Numbered from the stretch's first letter, positions 15,382-24,148 are shown. The stretch: DNA of 64,000 nucleotides from Bradyrhizobium sp. CIAT3101 (GCF_029714945.1 NZ_CP121634.1:5105001-5169000), one strand, 5' to 3'. A program made the numbers and translations. The notes: a model not told the origin generated them from the letters alone.

Positions 15382-16068
15382 TTGGAAACCGAGCTCTATC
15401 TCCCCGTGAAACGCTTCCTCGAAGAGCTCGGCTTCTCCGTGAAGGGCGAGATCGGCGGTTGCGATCTCGTGGGGCTGAGCGCCGGCGATCCGCCGGTGGT
15501 GGTGATCGGCGAGCTCAAGCTCGCCTTCAATCTCGAGCTTATCCTGCAGGCGGTCGATCGCGCGCCGGCGGGTGACGAGGTCTGGATCGCCGCAAAGATG
15601 TCGATCCGCGGCAAGGGTCGCGAGAGCGACGCGCGCTATCGCAATCTATGTCGGCGCCTCGGCTTCGGTATGCTCGGGGTGACCGACAATGGCCAGGTCG
15701 AGGTGCTGGTGAAGCCGCCGACAGCCGCCCCGCGCCGCGAACCAAAGACGCGCTCCCGGCTCGTAGCCGAACATCAGCGCCGCCAAGGCGATCCCGTGCT
15801 CGGCGGCAGCACGCGCGCGCCAATCATGACGGCCTACCGGCAACAGGCGCTGGCCTGCGCATCGCAGCTCGCCGCAGGCCCGCGGGCCGTGCGCGAATTG
15901 CGCGAACGCTGTCCCGATGCCGGCAAAATTCTCCTGCACAACGTCTATGGCTGGTTCGAACGCGCCGAGCGCGGGATCTATCGGCTGACCGAGGCCGGCC
16001 ACACCGCGCTGAAGCGCTGGCCGCAGACACCGGTCAAGACCATCGCGCGCGAAGCATCCCTGCCCTAG
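15382..16068 (+). CDS. DUF2161 protein, predicted PD-(D/E)XK phosphodiesterase
   Basis: A 228-residue protein whose N-terminal half has the PD-(D/E)XK nuclease pattern: Asp28 in GGCDLVGL, then Glu44 and Lys46 in VVIGELKLAF. This matches the DUF2161 family, annotated as putative PD-(D/E)XK-type phosphodiesterases. A basic linker (RREPKTRSRL) leads to a C-terminal winged-helix-like part (ILLHNVYGWFERAERGIYRLT). Nucleic-acid cleavage or repair is plausible but untested. The start is TTG at 15382 with GGAAA upstream; no better codon is near. The small monooxygenase gene follows by 23 bp. Confidence 0.75.
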   Translation: METELYLPVKRFLEELGFSVKGEIGGCDLVGLSAGDPPVVVIGELKLAFNLELILQAVDRAPAGDEVWIAAKMSIRGKGRESDARYRNLCRRLGFGMLGVTDNGQVEVLVKPPTAAPRREPKTRSRLVAEHQRRQGDPVLGGSTRAPIMTAYRQQALACASQLAAGPRAVRELRERCPDAGKILLHNVYGWFERAERGIYRLTEAGHTALKRWPQTPVKTIAREASLP

Positions 16069-16091
16069 CGGCCATCACTGTGGAGAACGGC

Positions 16092-16391
16092 ATGATCGTG
16101 GTGACTGGCAGTGTGACGGTCCGGCCCGAGGCGTTCGAGGAGGCGCGCCGCCTCAGCCTCGAACACGTCCATCGTTCGCGCCTGGAGCCCGGCTGCATCT
16201 CACATGCGGTGCATGTCGACTGCGAGAACCCGCTCAGGCTGGTGTTCTTCGAGCAATGGGCTGACCGGGCCGCGCTTGCGGCCCATTTTGCGGTACCTGC
16301 GTCCGGCGATTTCGTACGGGCCCTGCGCTCACTCGCCACCTGGGCGACGACGCTCGAACTTTACGACGCCAGCAAGCTCGAAAAGCTTTGA
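16092..16391 (+). CDS. ABM-type monooxygenase domain protein
   Basis: A 99-residue dimeric alpha+beta-barrel protein of the antibiotic biosynthesis monooxygenase (ABM) superfamily: VVTGSVTVRPEAFEEA, EPGCISHAVHVDCENP and LVFFEQWADRAALAAHF are the typical strands and helix. Members include quinol monooxygenase YgiN and heme-degrading enzymes; without a diagnostic residue the reaction is unknown. ATG at 16092 follows GGAGAA. It is 23 bp after the DUF2161 gene and probably in its transcript. Confidence 0.75.
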   Translation: MIVVTGSVTVRPEAFEEARRLSLEHVHRSRLEPGCISHAVHVDCENPLRLVFFEQWADRAALAAHFAVPASGDFVRALRSLATWATTLELYDASKLEKL

Positions 16392-16476
16392 GTGCATAGC
16401 TGAGATGCCACACCAAATTCATATTGCAATGCAACATGGGTCGCACTAGGTATCCCGGCATCAAAACGAGGCCGTT

Positions 16477-16782
16477 ATGAGCGCAGACTGGAATACCAAA
16501 TATGGCACGCGGCGCGTGCGCCACGATCCGCCCACCCTGGACGAGGCGATCTTCGCCGCCGTCGGCATCACCGACGATCAGGAGCAGCAGGCAGAGATCG
16601 CTGCCTCGCTGATGGGGATGCCGCTGGACGTCGTTCAGGCCGAGGTGAAGAAGCAGGCCCGCACCAACAGCCGTATCACCGCGACCCGCGTGATCGCCGG
16701 CGAACAAGGTGCGCAGCGCTCCGTCGTGGTCGAACGCCGCGTCGTCCGCCGCTTCGGCAACGACAAGCGCACCGGCACCTGA
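16477..16782 (+). CDS. Small hypothetical protein
   Basis: A 101-residue basic protein with no recognised domain (WNTKYGTRRVRHDPPTLDEA, DDQEQQAEIAASLMG, VVVERRVVRRFG). The central part is helical and charged. GAGG precedes the ATG, and a strong terminator follows, which supports a real monocistronic gene. Possibly a nucleic-acid-associated or stress protein, but that is a guess from charge alone. Confidence 0.65.
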   Translation: MSADWNTKYGTRRVRHDPPTLDEAIFAAVGITDDQEQQAEIAASLMGMPLDVVQAEVKKQARTNSRITATRVIAGEQGAQRSVVVERRVVRRFGNDKRTGT

Positions 16783-16804
16783 GCACTCATTCCCTTGCTT
16801 CAAT

Positions 16805-16838
16805 CGAAAAGCGGGCCGGCCTTGCCGGTCCGCTTTTT
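16805..16838 (+). terminator. Intrinsic terminator
   Basis: A stem of about 13 bp pairing AAAAGCGGGCCGG with CCGGTCCGCTTTTT (one bulge), with a short CTTG loop and trailing T residues, 23 bp past the stop of the gene at 16477. The left A-tract allows use from the other strand by the convergent GNAT gene. Confidence 0.85.
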
Positions 16839-16870
16839 GATTCAGACCTTTAATTCCAGGCCTTTCGATC

Positions 16871-17476
16871 TCAGGCGGCGCGATTACCGTACATGCTGGA
16901 GATCAGCTTCCAGCAGGTCGAATTGAAGTTGAGAATCGCGCGACCGGCCTTGAACGGCGCCGCTGCGAGATCAGCGAGCTCGGCCTCGGGCGTCTTGCCA
17001 AGATCGATCGTGCCGGTGGATTCACCGTGGCGAAACTGCAGATGCGCGCCGAATTTCTTGGCGAGCGCCCGCATGGCGTGATTCTCCGCGCCGGTGGTGA
17101 TGCGCAGGCTCTTGTAGCCCTTCCAGCGCGCTTCCGCGATCAGGCGGCTGAACAACACGGTGCCGACGTTCTGGCGGCGAGCGGAGGCTTCCACGCTGAA
17201 GGCGACTTCGGGCAACGAATCGCCCTCCGGCGGATGCAGCTCGGCTGCACCACGGACCACGCCATCGACGATATAGGCGACGATCACGGTGCCATCTTCG
17301 GCGCAGCGGGCGGCGTAACGCTCGATGAAGCTGTCGTCGAGAAACCCGTTGAAACGGTCATGCCGGCTTGCGGCATCAAGCCTCAGCAGGTGATCGCGCA
17401 ACAGCGGCAATTCTTCCTGCTGGATCAGGGTCCGCACATAGCCCGGGGCGGTGCGGACGGTGTCTTCAAGTACCAC
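16871..17476 (-). CDS. GNAT-family N-acetyltransferase
   Basis: A 201-residue acetyltransferase. The acetyl-CoA fold is visible as strand 4 (LPEVAFSVEASARRQNVGTVLFSRLI, a variant of the R-x-x-G-x-G/A loop) and the following helix and strand (YKSLRITTGAENHAMRALAKKFG). It resembles GNATs fused elsewhere to acyl-CoA synthetase-like regulators but is stand-alone here. Substrate unknown. The GTG start at 17476 is preceded by AGGAG. Its leader contains a tRNA-3'-end-like sequence and a short stem. Confidence 0.82.
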   Translation of the reverse strand: MVLEDTVRTAPGYVRTLIQQEELPLLRDHLLRLDAASRHDRFNGFLDDSFIERYAARCAEDGTVIVAYIVDGVVRGAAELHPPEGDSLPEVAFSVEASARRQNVGTVLFSRLIAEARWKGYKSLRITTGAENHAMRALAKKFGAHLQFRHGESTGTIDLGKTPEAELADLAAAPFKAGRAILNFNSTCWKLISSMYGNRAA

Positions 17477-17503
17477 GTCAAAACTCCTCTTGGTGTCCCT
17501 CGA

Positions 17504-17529
17504 GGAGGCGTTCGAATCCCTAGGCCTCC
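17504..17529 (-). other. Short inverted repeat containing a tRNA-3'-end-like sequence
   Basis: GGAGGC (17504-17509) and GCCTCC (17524-17529) can pair, about 28 bp upstream of the GNAT start codon. Between them, 17510-17530 reads like the T-loop and acceptor end of a tRNA (GTTCGAATC then a stretch ending in CCA), but the expected T-stem pairing on the left is absent. It could be a fossil attachment site or chance. Confidence 0.3.
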
Positions 17530-17628
17530 AATATTGTGCGTCGCAACAAGCTTTTCAAGACGGGAACCTGCTCAAGTTTGAGGCAGCGGAAGCGACTAAT
17601 TCGTTAACAAAATCAAAGCCCCGTAGTC

Positions 17629-18027
17629 TTACAGGACGAGCTGTGTCTGGGTCACGATGGCGACCAGCTTGCCGTCCTCGGTCTCCAGCCGGGTGGTCCA
17701 GACCTGGGTCCGTCGGCCCCGGTGGACCGGGGTGGCGGTGGCGATAACGGTGGTTCCCTCCTTGGCACCGCCGATGAAGTTGGTCTTGCTCTCCAGCGTG
17801 GTCGTGCCCTTGGCGTCCTCCGGCAGGTTGATCACGGTCGCCGCCGCGCCGACGGAATCGGCGAACGCCATCACCGCGCCGCCATGGACGGTGTGATGCA
17901 GCGTGCAGAGATCGGGCCGCACCGTCATTCGCGCCACCACGCGATCCTTCTCGGCCTCGACGAACTCGACGCCCTTGAGCTCGGCGAACGGCATCTTCAT
18001 CGCTTTAAGTTTCTCGAGCGGCGTCAT
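17629..18027 (-). CDS. PaaI-family thioesterase (hotdog fold)
   Basis: A 132-residue hotdog-fold protein of the PaaI/YbaW-type thioesterase family: HHTVHGGAVMAFADSVGAAA carries the conserved HGG-A-x-x-D core, followed by ESKTNFIGGAKEGT and RGRRTQVWTTRL. These enzymes hydrolyse acyl-CoA or aromatic acyl-CoA; the exact acyl group is unknown. The start at 18027 is set by GGGAGGAG upstream; an ATG 15 bp earlier has none. It is divergent from the BtuF-like gene. Confidence 0.85.
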   Translation of the reverse strand: MTPLEKLKAMKMPFAELKGVEFVEAEKDRVVARMTVRPDLCTLHHTVHGGAVMAFADSVGAAATVINLPEDAKGTTTLESKTNFIGGAKEGTTVIATATPVHRGRRTQVWTTRLETEDGKLVAIVTQTQLVL

Positions 18028-18146
18028 CAGATCTCCTCCCAATTCGTTGTTGTCTCAGCGTGAATGGCTTCGCGGGGCAAAGCAATGACGTCGGAGGTCA
18101 TGGTTGCCGTGACATCGGACCTGCCATTCGGGCATATGCTCCTCCC

Positions 18147-18926
18147 ATGCGCCACTTCCCGCCCCGCCGCATCGTCTGCCTGACCGAAGAGACGGTGGAA
18201 ACGCTCTATCTGCTCGGCGAGCAGGACCGCATCGTTGGCGTCTCCGGCTATGCCGTCCGCCCACCGCAGGTCCGACGCGAGAAGCCGCGGGTCTCCGCAT
18301 TCGTCTCTGCGGACATGCCCAAGGTGCTGGCGCTGGAACCCGAGCTCGTTCTGGCCTTCTCCGATCTCCAGGCCGACATCGTCGCCGACCTCGTCCGTGC
18401 CGGCATCGACGTCCATGTCTTCAATCAGCGCGACGTCGCCGGAATCCTGGCGATGATCCGGACGCTTGGCGCATTGGTGGGTGCCGCGGCGCGCGCCGAC
18501 GAACTCGCCCAAGGTTTTGATCGCCGCCTCGCGGCGATCGCCGCAACGCCCCGCCCCTCGTCGCGGCCAAAAGTCTATTTTGAGGAATGGGACGATCCAC
18601 TGATTTCCGGAATCGGATGGGTCTCCGAACTGATCGAGATCGCTGGCGGCAAGGATGTGTTTCCGGAGCTGCGCGCCTGCCAGGCGGCGAAGGATCGCAT
18701 CGTCTCAGCGACTGCAGTGCGCCAGGCCGCGCCCGACGTGATCCTCGCGTCCTGGTGCGGCAAGAAGGTCGTGCCTGCCCGCATCAAGCAACGTGACGCC
18801 TGGAGCGAGATTCCGGCTGTCCGGGACGATCGCATTGTCGAGATCAAGTCACCAATCATCCTGCAGCCAGGGCCGGCAGCGTTGACGGATGGGCTGGATG
18901 CGATCGTGACGGCGCTGTGGGGCTGA
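18147..18926 (+). CDS. BtuF-like cobalamin-binding/periplasmic-binding-fold protein without signal peptide
   Basis: A 259-residue class III periplasmic-binding fold (Fe/B12-binding family): RRIVCLTEETVETLYLLGEQDRIVGVSGY, VLALEPELVLAFSDLQADIVADLVRAGIDVHVF and the C-terminal WCGKKV / DRIVEIKSPIILQPGPAA blocks. The start MRHFPPRRIVC leaves no room for a signal peptide, so the protein is likely cytoplasmic, and no BtuCD-type genes are next to it. Signal-less members of this family are annotated as cobalamin-binding proteins in many bacteria, with unclear roles. No strong ribosome site precedes the ATG. Confidence 0.75.
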   Translation: MRHFPPRRIVCLTEETVETLYLLGEQDRIVGVSGYAVRPPQVRREKPRVSAFVSADMPKVLALEPELVLAFSDLQADIVADLVRAGIDVHVFNQRDVAGILAMIRTLGALVGAAARADELAQGFDRRLAAIAATPRPSSRPKVYFEEWDDPLISGIGWVSELIEIAGGKDVFPELRACQAAKDRIVSATAVRQAAPDVILASWCGKKVVPARIKQRDAWSEIPAVRDDRIVEIKSPIILQPGPAALTDGLDAIVTALWG

Positions 18927-18928
18927 TA

Positions 18929-20131
18929 TCACGTCACCGCATTGACGACCTGGTACTCCGGCCGCCGCCACACCTCGCCTACAATCACCTCTTCGATGAT
19001 CTCGGCCGCGCGGATGATCTCGCTCTCACCAATGTAGAGCGGCGTGATGCCGAACCGCATGATGTCAGGCGCGCGGAAATCACCGATGAGGCCGCGGGCG
19101 ATCACGGCCTGCATCGCGGCGTAGCCGCCCTCGAAGGCGAATGAGACTTGCGAGCCACGGCGCTCGTGCGCGCGCGGGGTCACGAGCTTCAGAGACGGAC
19201 AGCGGCGTTCGACTTCGGCAATCAGGAGATCGCCGAGCGCCAGCGAACGCGCGCGGACATCCGCGATATCAACCCGATCCCAGATGTCGAGCGAAGCCTC
19301 CAGCGCCGCCATCGCCAGCACCGGCGGTGTACCCACGCGCATGCGCTCGACGCCGCCGGCGGCCGCATAACCGAGCTCGAACGCGAAGGGCTTTGCGTGT
19401 CCCATCCACCCCGACAGCGCGGCGCGCGCGCCGTCGGCATGGCGCGGCGCGACGTAAAGGAACGCCGGCGCGCCCGGGCCGGCATTGATATATTTGTAGG
19501 TGCAGCCGGCCGCAAAATCGACGCCGCAACCGGCAAGATCGACCGGGAGCGCGCCGGCCGAATGGGCGAGATCCCAGACCGTGACAATGCCGAGCGCCTG
19601 CGCTTTTGCCGTCAGCCCGGCCATGTCGTGGCGGCGACCGGTGCGGTAGTCGACCTCGGTGATGTAAAGCACCGCGATCTCTTCCGACAGCGCAGCCTCG
19701 ACCTCCTCGGGCGCCACCAGGCGCAATTGATGGCCGCGCCCGAGCGTCGCGATCAGCCCCTCGGCCATGTAGAGATCGGTCGGGAAATTGCCGGTGTCCG
19801 ACAAGACAACCTTGCGCGACGCGTTCATGTCGAGCGCGGCGGCGAGCGCCTGATAGACCTTGAGCGACAGCGTGTCACCGACCATCACCGACCCCGCCTC
19901 CGCGCCGATCAGCCGCGCGATGCGGTCGCCGACATGGCGCGGCTGGGCATACCAGCCGGCGGTGTTCCAGGCGCGGATCAGCTCGTTGCCCCACTCGGTC
20001 GTGATCACGCGGCTGACGCGCTCGGCAACGCCCAATGGCAATGCGCCGAGCGAATTGCCATCGAGATAGATCACCCCGTCGGGCAGATGGAAAAGCGCTT
20101 TGGTGTCGTGATAGACGCGATATTTGGTCAT
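18929..20131 (-). CDS. kynU: Kynureninase
   Basis: PLP enzyme that cleaves L-kynurenine to anthranilate and L-alanine (also 3-hydroxykynurenine). 400 residues, as usual. The PLP lysine is Lys213 in CTYKYINAGPG, with Asp187 and His190 in WDLAHSAGALP contacting the cofactor; YLDGNSLGALP and GDTLSLKVYQAL are further hallmarks. It follows kynA by only 8 bp and is the last gene of the operon, so the window encodes tryptophan to anthranilate conversion in full. Confidence 0.96.
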   Translation of the reverse strand: MTKYRVYHDTKALFHLPDGVIYLDGNSLGALPLGVAERVSRVITTEWGNELIRAWNTAGWYAQPRHVGDRIARLIGAEAGSVMVGDTLSLKVYQALAAALDMNASRKVVLSDTGNFPTDLYMAEGLIATLGRGHQLRLVAPEEVEAALSEEIAVLYITEVDYRTGRRHDMAGLTAKAQALGIVTVWDLAHSAGALPVDLAGCGVDFAAGCTYKYINAGPGAPAFLYVAPRHADGARAALSGWMGHAKPFAFELGYAAAGGVERMRVGTPPVLAMAALEASLDIWDRVDIADVRARSLALGDLLIAEVERRCPSLKLVTPRAHERRGSQVSFAFEGGYAAMQAVIARGLIGDFRAPDIMRFGITPLYIGESEIIRAAEIIEEVIVGEVWRRPEYQVVNAVT

Positions 20132-20139
20132 GGGGATTT

Positions 20140-20979
20140 CTACAGAATCGTGCGGACGCGCCAGAGCTCGGGAAACAGCTCGACCTCCAGCATGCGCTTA
20201 AGGTAGCTGACGCCACCGGTGCCGCCGGTGCCGCGCTTGAAGCCGATGACGCGCTCGACCGTCGTGACGTGGTTAAAGCGCCAGCGCCGGAAATAATCCT
20301 CGAAATCGACCAGCTTCTCGGCGAGTTCGTAGAGCATCCAATGCGTCTCCGGCGCCTCGTAGACGATACGCCACGCCTGCAGCACGCCCTCGCTGAAGCT
20401 GTGGGTTTCGCGGACGTCGCGCGCCAAGACAGTCGCAGGCATCTTGAGCCCGTTGCGGTCCGCCAGCCGCAGCACCTCGTCATAGAGGCTCGGCGTCGCG
20501 AGCTCGGCTTCGAGGAGCCTGGTCGTTTCAGCATCGTGCGCGTGCGGCTTCAGCATGGCGTGGTTGCGGTTGCCGAGCAAGAATTCGATCAGCCGGTACT
20601 GGCGCGACTGGAAGCCCGAGGACTGGCCGAGCTGGGACCGAAAGCGCGTATATTCGCTGGGCGTCATCGTGCGCAGCACGTCCCAGGCGTTGTTGAGCTG
20701 CTCGAAGATACGCGACATCCGCGCCAGCATCTTCATGGCGGGAGCGACCTCGTCCTTGGCAATGGCGCGACGCGCTGCACTGAGTTCATGGATGGCAAGG
20801 CGCATCCAGAGCTCCGTGGTCTGATGCTGGATGATGAACAGCATCTCGTCGTGCGCTTCCGACAGCGGATGCTGCGCGCCGAGGATCGCGTCCAGCGACA
20901 GATAATCGCCATAGGACATGCGCCGGGCGAAATCCGTCTCGGCGCCTTCTTTTGCGGGATCGTAATCGCTGGACGTCAT
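20140..20979 (-). CDS. kynA: Tryptophan 2,3-dioxygenase
   Basis: Heme enzyme that opens the indole ring of L-tryptophan to N-formylkynurenine. 279 residues. Conserved blocks are [34 protein letters not shown] (active-site His and substrate Arg), [16 protein letters not shown], and [15 protein letters not shown] near the end. Second gene of a three-gene operon: the hydrolase upstream ends 34 bp before it and kynU follows at 8 bp. An AAAGGG ribosome site precedes the ATG. Confidence 0.96.
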   Translation of the reverse strand: MTSSDYDPAKEGAETDFARRMSYGDYLSLDAILGAQHPLSEAHDEMLFIIQHQTTELWMRLAIHELSAARRAIAKDEVAPAMKMLARMSRIFEQLNNAWDVLRTMTPSEYTRFRSQLGQSSGFQSRQYRLIEFLLGNRNHAMLKPHAHDAETTRLLEAELATPSLYDEVLRLADRNGLKMPATVLARDVRETHSFSEGVLQAWRIVYEAPETHWMLYELAEKLVDFEDYFRRWRFNHVTTVERVIGFKRGTGGTGGVSYLKRMLEVELFPELWRVRTIL

Positions 20980-21013
20980 GACAGGCCCTTTCGATCGATC
21001 ATCCCTGCCTCCG

Positions 21014-21823
21014 TCAGTCGAGGCCGATCAGGCGCGCGGTGATCGGCGACGATGGATCCTTGAGCGCATCGATCACGGTAAAATGGTTGAGCCCGGGATC
21101 GACGACGAGGTGGGTCGGTACGTCGAAGCCGGTCCAGACATTGGCCAGCAGATCGGACTGGCGAATGAATTCCGGGCGCTCGCTGCCGCCGACCCAGGCG
21201 GTGACAGGCGAATGCCCGCGCGGCAGGTGCAGCGCCGCGCTTTCGAGCGTCGCCTCGTCCATGGTCATGCGCAGCGTCTCGTTCATCTTCGTCTTGAGCA
21301 GCGGACGCAGATCGTGCAGGCCGCTGATCGAGAGCGTGCCCGCAATGCGGTTATAGACGGCCGGCTCGAGCCGGCTGTCGTCGCAGAGCATGCGCGTGAC
21401 GAGATGGCCGCCGGCGGAATGGCCGGCGAGCCGGATCGGCCCTGCGACCAGCGACGCCGCTTTCGCGATCGCGGCTGATATCTCCGCGGTGATGTCGGAG
21501 ATGCGCGCTGCCGGCGTCAGCGTGTAGCTCGGTAGCGCGACCGTCCAGCCGTGGTGCCGCGCGCCTTCGGCCAGATCCGTCCAGGTCGACTTGTCGAACC
21601 GCATCCAGTAGCCGCCGTGCACGAACACGACGAGGCCCTTGCTGTCGCCCTCGGGCAGGATCAGGTCAAAACGTTGGCGTTCGCCTGAGCCGTAGGCGAT
21701 GTCGGGACGAAAGGCCTTCAGCCCGGTGCGGTAGGCCGCCGCCCGCTCCGCCCATTGCGCCGGCATCTTGTCCGAGCCCGGGATATGGGCCGAATTGGCG
21801 TAAGCATCATCCCAATCGCGCAT
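21014..21823 (-). CDS. Alpha/beta hydrolase, probable N-formylkynurenine formamidase
   Basis: A 269-residue alpha/beta hydrolase with an oxyanion-hole motif HGGYW and the nucleophile elbow GHSAGGH, plus Asp and His late in the protein (VVDPGLNHF). This HGG-type architecture is that of eukaryote-like arylformamidase (AFMID) and differs from bacterial metal-dependent KynB. As first gene of the operon with kynA and kynU it most likely hydrolyses N-formylkynurenine to kynurenine, filling the middle step of the pathway. Function is inferred from context and family. GGGAG precedes the ATG. Confidence 0.78.
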   Translation of the reverse strand: MRDWDDAYANSAHIPGSDKMPAQWAERAAAYRTGLKAFRPDIAYGSGERQRFDLILPEGDSKGLVVFVHGGYWMRFDKSTWTDLAEGARHHGWTVALPSYTLTPAARISDITAEISAAIAKAASLVAGPIRLAGHSAGGHLVTRMLCDDSRLEPAVYNRIAGTLSISGLHDLRPLLKTKMNETLRMTMDEATLESAALHLPRGHSPVTAWVGGSERPEFIRQSDLLANVWTGFDVPTHLVVDPGLNHFTVIDALKDPSSPITARLIGLD

Positions 21824-21897
21824 TGTGACTCCCGGGGACTCGTCCAGCGAACCTGCGGACAGTCTGCCACCGCTGAGGGCGGCATCCTAGTCTTTAT

Positions 21898-21909
21898 TTT
21901 AAGCTTAAA
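21898..21909. promoter_or_regulatory. 12-bp AT-rich palindrome upstream of the kyn operon
   Basis: TTTAAGCTTAAA is a perfect palindrome in an AT-rich patch of otherwise GC-rich DNA, about 75 bp upstream of the first gene of the operon. Kyn operons in other proteobacteria are commonly controlled by Lrp/AsnC-type KynR. An operator or promoter role here is inference. Confidence 0.4.
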
Positions 21910-21960
21910 GGATTTGGATGAGCCATTGTTTCGGGCAGATGCTACTCCGGCCGAGACACC

Positions 21961-22051
21961 GTAGGGTGGGCAAAGCGAAGCGTGCCCACGATCTTGGTCA
22001 TGTCCGAGACGACGCGTTGGCACGGCGCTGACGCGCCTTTGCCCACCCTAC
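21961..22051. repeat. Palindromic repeat (GTAGGGTGGGCAAAG family), copy A
   Basis: Outer arms 21961-21975 and 22037-22051 are perfect 15-bp reverse complements; further internal complementarity (CGTGCCCAC with a TGGCACG block) gives a long hairpin. It sits between the kyn promoter region and the M20 deacylase gene. The same family recurs at 34371. Confidence 0.75.
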
Positions 22052-22074
22052 GAGAGCTGTGACTGAGGCTCTCG

Positions 22075-23352
22075 CTAGGCCTTCTCCACTCCGCACCATT
22101 CCGCGATGAACAGCGCCATCGCCCTGGTGGTCTTCTTCAGCGAGTCCAGATCGACATATTCGTTGAAGCCGTGCATCTCGCCGCCGCTGGCGCCAAAGCA
22201 CAGGCTGGGGATGCCGTAATTGAGTCCATAGAAACGCGTGTCGGTGAGCGCGGTGAAGACGAGATCCTCGACCGCGCCGCCATAGACCTTGTTGAAGGCC
22301 TTGCCGAATGCAGCTTCCGGCGCGGCGGAATCGGTCAGCTCATAGCCTTCCGACAGGAAGCCCGACCATTCGACCTCCGGCGGATTGTTGGCGAGGAAGC
22401 GATGGTTGCGCGAGGCGGCGGCAACGCAGGCCATGATCTCCTTCTGGTGATCGGCCACCGACCAGCCCGGCAGGATCGCGATGCGGCAATCGACGTCGCA
22501 CCAGGCCGGCACGCTGGAGGCCCAGTCACCACCCTTGATGATGCCGGGATTGAAGTTGATGGGATGGTTGAGCGTCTTGAAGTGGCGGTCGGCCTTGGCG
22601 CGCTCGTTCCACTCGATCTCGAGCTTCTGCAGCGCGTGGACGAGGTGATAAGCCGCCATGATCGCATTCGATCCGGAGCCGGCAAAGGCGACATGGGTCG
22701 GATGGCCCTTTACCCGCAGGCGAAACCAGATCACGCCGACCTGAGAACGCACCATTCTGCCGGCGGTGGGCTCGGGGATGAAGCAGGCATCGGCCCGGTA
22801 GCCGCGCTGAAGCGTCGACAGTGCGCCGACGCCGGTGCTCTCCTCCTCGATCACCGACTGAAAGTGAATCCGCGCGGTCGGCTTGAGGCCGGCCGCCTTG
22901 ATCGCATCCAGCGCATAGAGCGCGCCGATGGTCCCCGACTTCATGTCGCAGGCGCCGCGACCGAACATTTTGCCGTCCTTGATGACGGGCGAGAACGGCG
23001 GTGTGTCCCACAATTCCAGCGGCCCCGCGGGCACGACGTCGCAGTGCCCCTGGAGGATCAGCGATTTGCCGGCCTCGGTCGTCGGGCGATAGGTGCCGAC
23101 CACCGTGCGCGCCTTGGAGAAATCATGCTCGATCGGGCCGAAGCCACGCAGATCCTTGAGGTCGTCGACATTGATGTGCCAATCGTCGACCTCGTAACCG
23201 CGCGCACGCAGGAGGTCGCCGATCATGTCCTGGCACGGCCCCTCCGCCCCGCGGGTCGAAGGGATCGCGACGAAATCTCGGGTGGTCGCAAGCTGGGCTT
23301 CGAAGCCGGCATCGACGGCGTCAAGAATCCTCTGCTGCGTCTCGGCATTCAT
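22075..23352 (-). CDS. M20-family ArgE/DapE-like deacylase
   Basis: A 425-residue zinc amidohydrolase. Metal and catalytic residues are visible: QGHCDVVPAG (His, Asp), GRGACDMKSG (bridging Asp), and the Glu pair in QSVIEEESTGVG. The dimerisation domain lies at about 205-320. It matches the ArgE/DapE-related deacylases of acetylornithine or succinyl-diaminopimelate type; the true substrate is unknown, and the classical arg/dap neighbours are absent. GGAG precedes the ATG. The PNPOx-family gene ends 52 bp upstream, so cotranscription is possible. Confidence 0.88.
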   Translation of the reverse strand: MNAETQQRILDAVDAGFEAQLATTRDFVAIPSTRGAEGPCQDMIGDLLRARGYEVDDWHINVDDLKDLRGFGPIEHDFSKARTVVGTYRPTTEAGKSLILQGHCDVVPAGPLELWDTPPFSPVIKDGKMFGRGACDMKSGTIGALYALDAIKAAGLKPTARIHFQSVIEEESTGVGALSTLQRGYRADACFIPEPTAGRMVRSQVGVIWFRLRVKGHPTHVAFAGSGSNAIMAAYHLVHALQKLEIEWNERAKADRHFKTLNHPINFNPGIIKGGDWASSVPAWCDVDCRIAILPGWSVADHQKEIMACVAAASRNHRFLANNPPEVEWSGFLSEGYELTDSAAPEAAFGKAFNKVYGGAVEDLVFTALTDTRFYGLNYGIPSLCFGASGGEMHGFNEYVDLDSLKKTTRAMALFIAEWCGVEKA

Positions 23353-23404
23353 CAGGCAACTCCGGGCATCCAGTTGGTCAAGGGTGCGCGCAAGCTAGCC
23401 GATT

Positions 23405-24130
23405 TCAGCCGTTCGGGTACTCCACAAAATAAGCATCCCGCAATGCATCTTCGAGCGGCCGGCCTTCGGAATAGCCGTTCAGCGTCGCCGGCCGGCTCAC
23501 GCCGTCGAGCAGCCGCGGGCATGGTTCCGGCGCGCCGAGAACGGTGCGAACCGGAATGCGCTCGGCATAGATCGGCAATTCGTAGTCCTCGTCGTCGTCC
23601 GCGACACCCTTGGCGCGGACCTTTGCCGAGGCTTCCTCGATCTCCATCGCGATGAAGGAGGTCGCCTTGATCTCCTGGGTGTTGCTGGCACGCAGGCTCG
23701 CGGTGCGATCCGGAAAGAAGCGGTCGACCATCGCGACCACGGCGCGCTCCTTCTCCTGCGCGTCGGTGACAAGATAGGCTGTGCCGAACGCCATCACCGC
23801 GCGGTAATCGGCGGAGTGATTGAAGCCGCAGCGCGCCAGCACGAGGCTGTCGAGATGGGCGACCGTCAGGCACACCCGCTCGCCCCTGGTCTGGTTGCGC
23901 AGCATGCGGCTCGCGCTCGAGCCGTGCCAATAGAGCTTGGTCCCCTCGCGCCAGAAGAAGGTCGGCGTGCAGTAGGGCTGGCCGTCGATGACATAGGAGA
24001 CGTGGCACATCATCGACGAATCCAGGATGCGGTGAACCGTCTCGTGATCGTAGAAGCCGCGATCGTGCCGGCGCTTCACCTGGTTGCGCGCTGACGTCGG
24101 ATAGGAATTTTGGCTCTCGGTCTGGCTCAC
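23405..24130 (-). CDS. Pyridoxamine 5'-phosphate oxidase-family flavoprotein
   Basis: A 241-residue split-barrel flavin-binding protein of the PNPOx/NimA type (MCHVSYVIDGQPYCTPTFFWREGTKLYWHG is the FMN-barrel core; SLVLARCGFNHSADYRAVMAFG follows). Such proteins act as FMN-dependent oxidoreductases or bind related ligands; true PdxH activity is not implied. GTG start with GAGGAG upstream. It is divergent from a MocR/PdxR-type regulator with 76 bp between starts, the usual genomic arrangement of a MocR regulator and its target. Confidence 0.82.
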   Translation of the reverse strand: MSQTESQNSYPTSARNQVKRRHDRGFYDHETVHRILDSSMMCHVSYVIDGQPYCTPTFFWREGTKLYWHGSSASRMLRNQTRGERVCLTVAHLDSLVLARCGFNHSADYRAVMAFGTAYLVTDAQEKERAVVAMVDRFFPDRTASLRASNTQEIKATSFIAMEIEEASAKVRAKGVADDDEDYELPIYAERIPVRTVLGAPEPCPRLLDGVSRPATLNGYSEGRPLEDALRDAYFVEYPNG

Positions 24131-24148
24131 GGCCGCTCCTCATCAGAA

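Noticed and set aside
17508..17530. Possible tRNA gene
   Set aside because: Only the T-loop and acceptor end are recognisable; there is no matching T-stem, anticodon arm or D-arm upstream.
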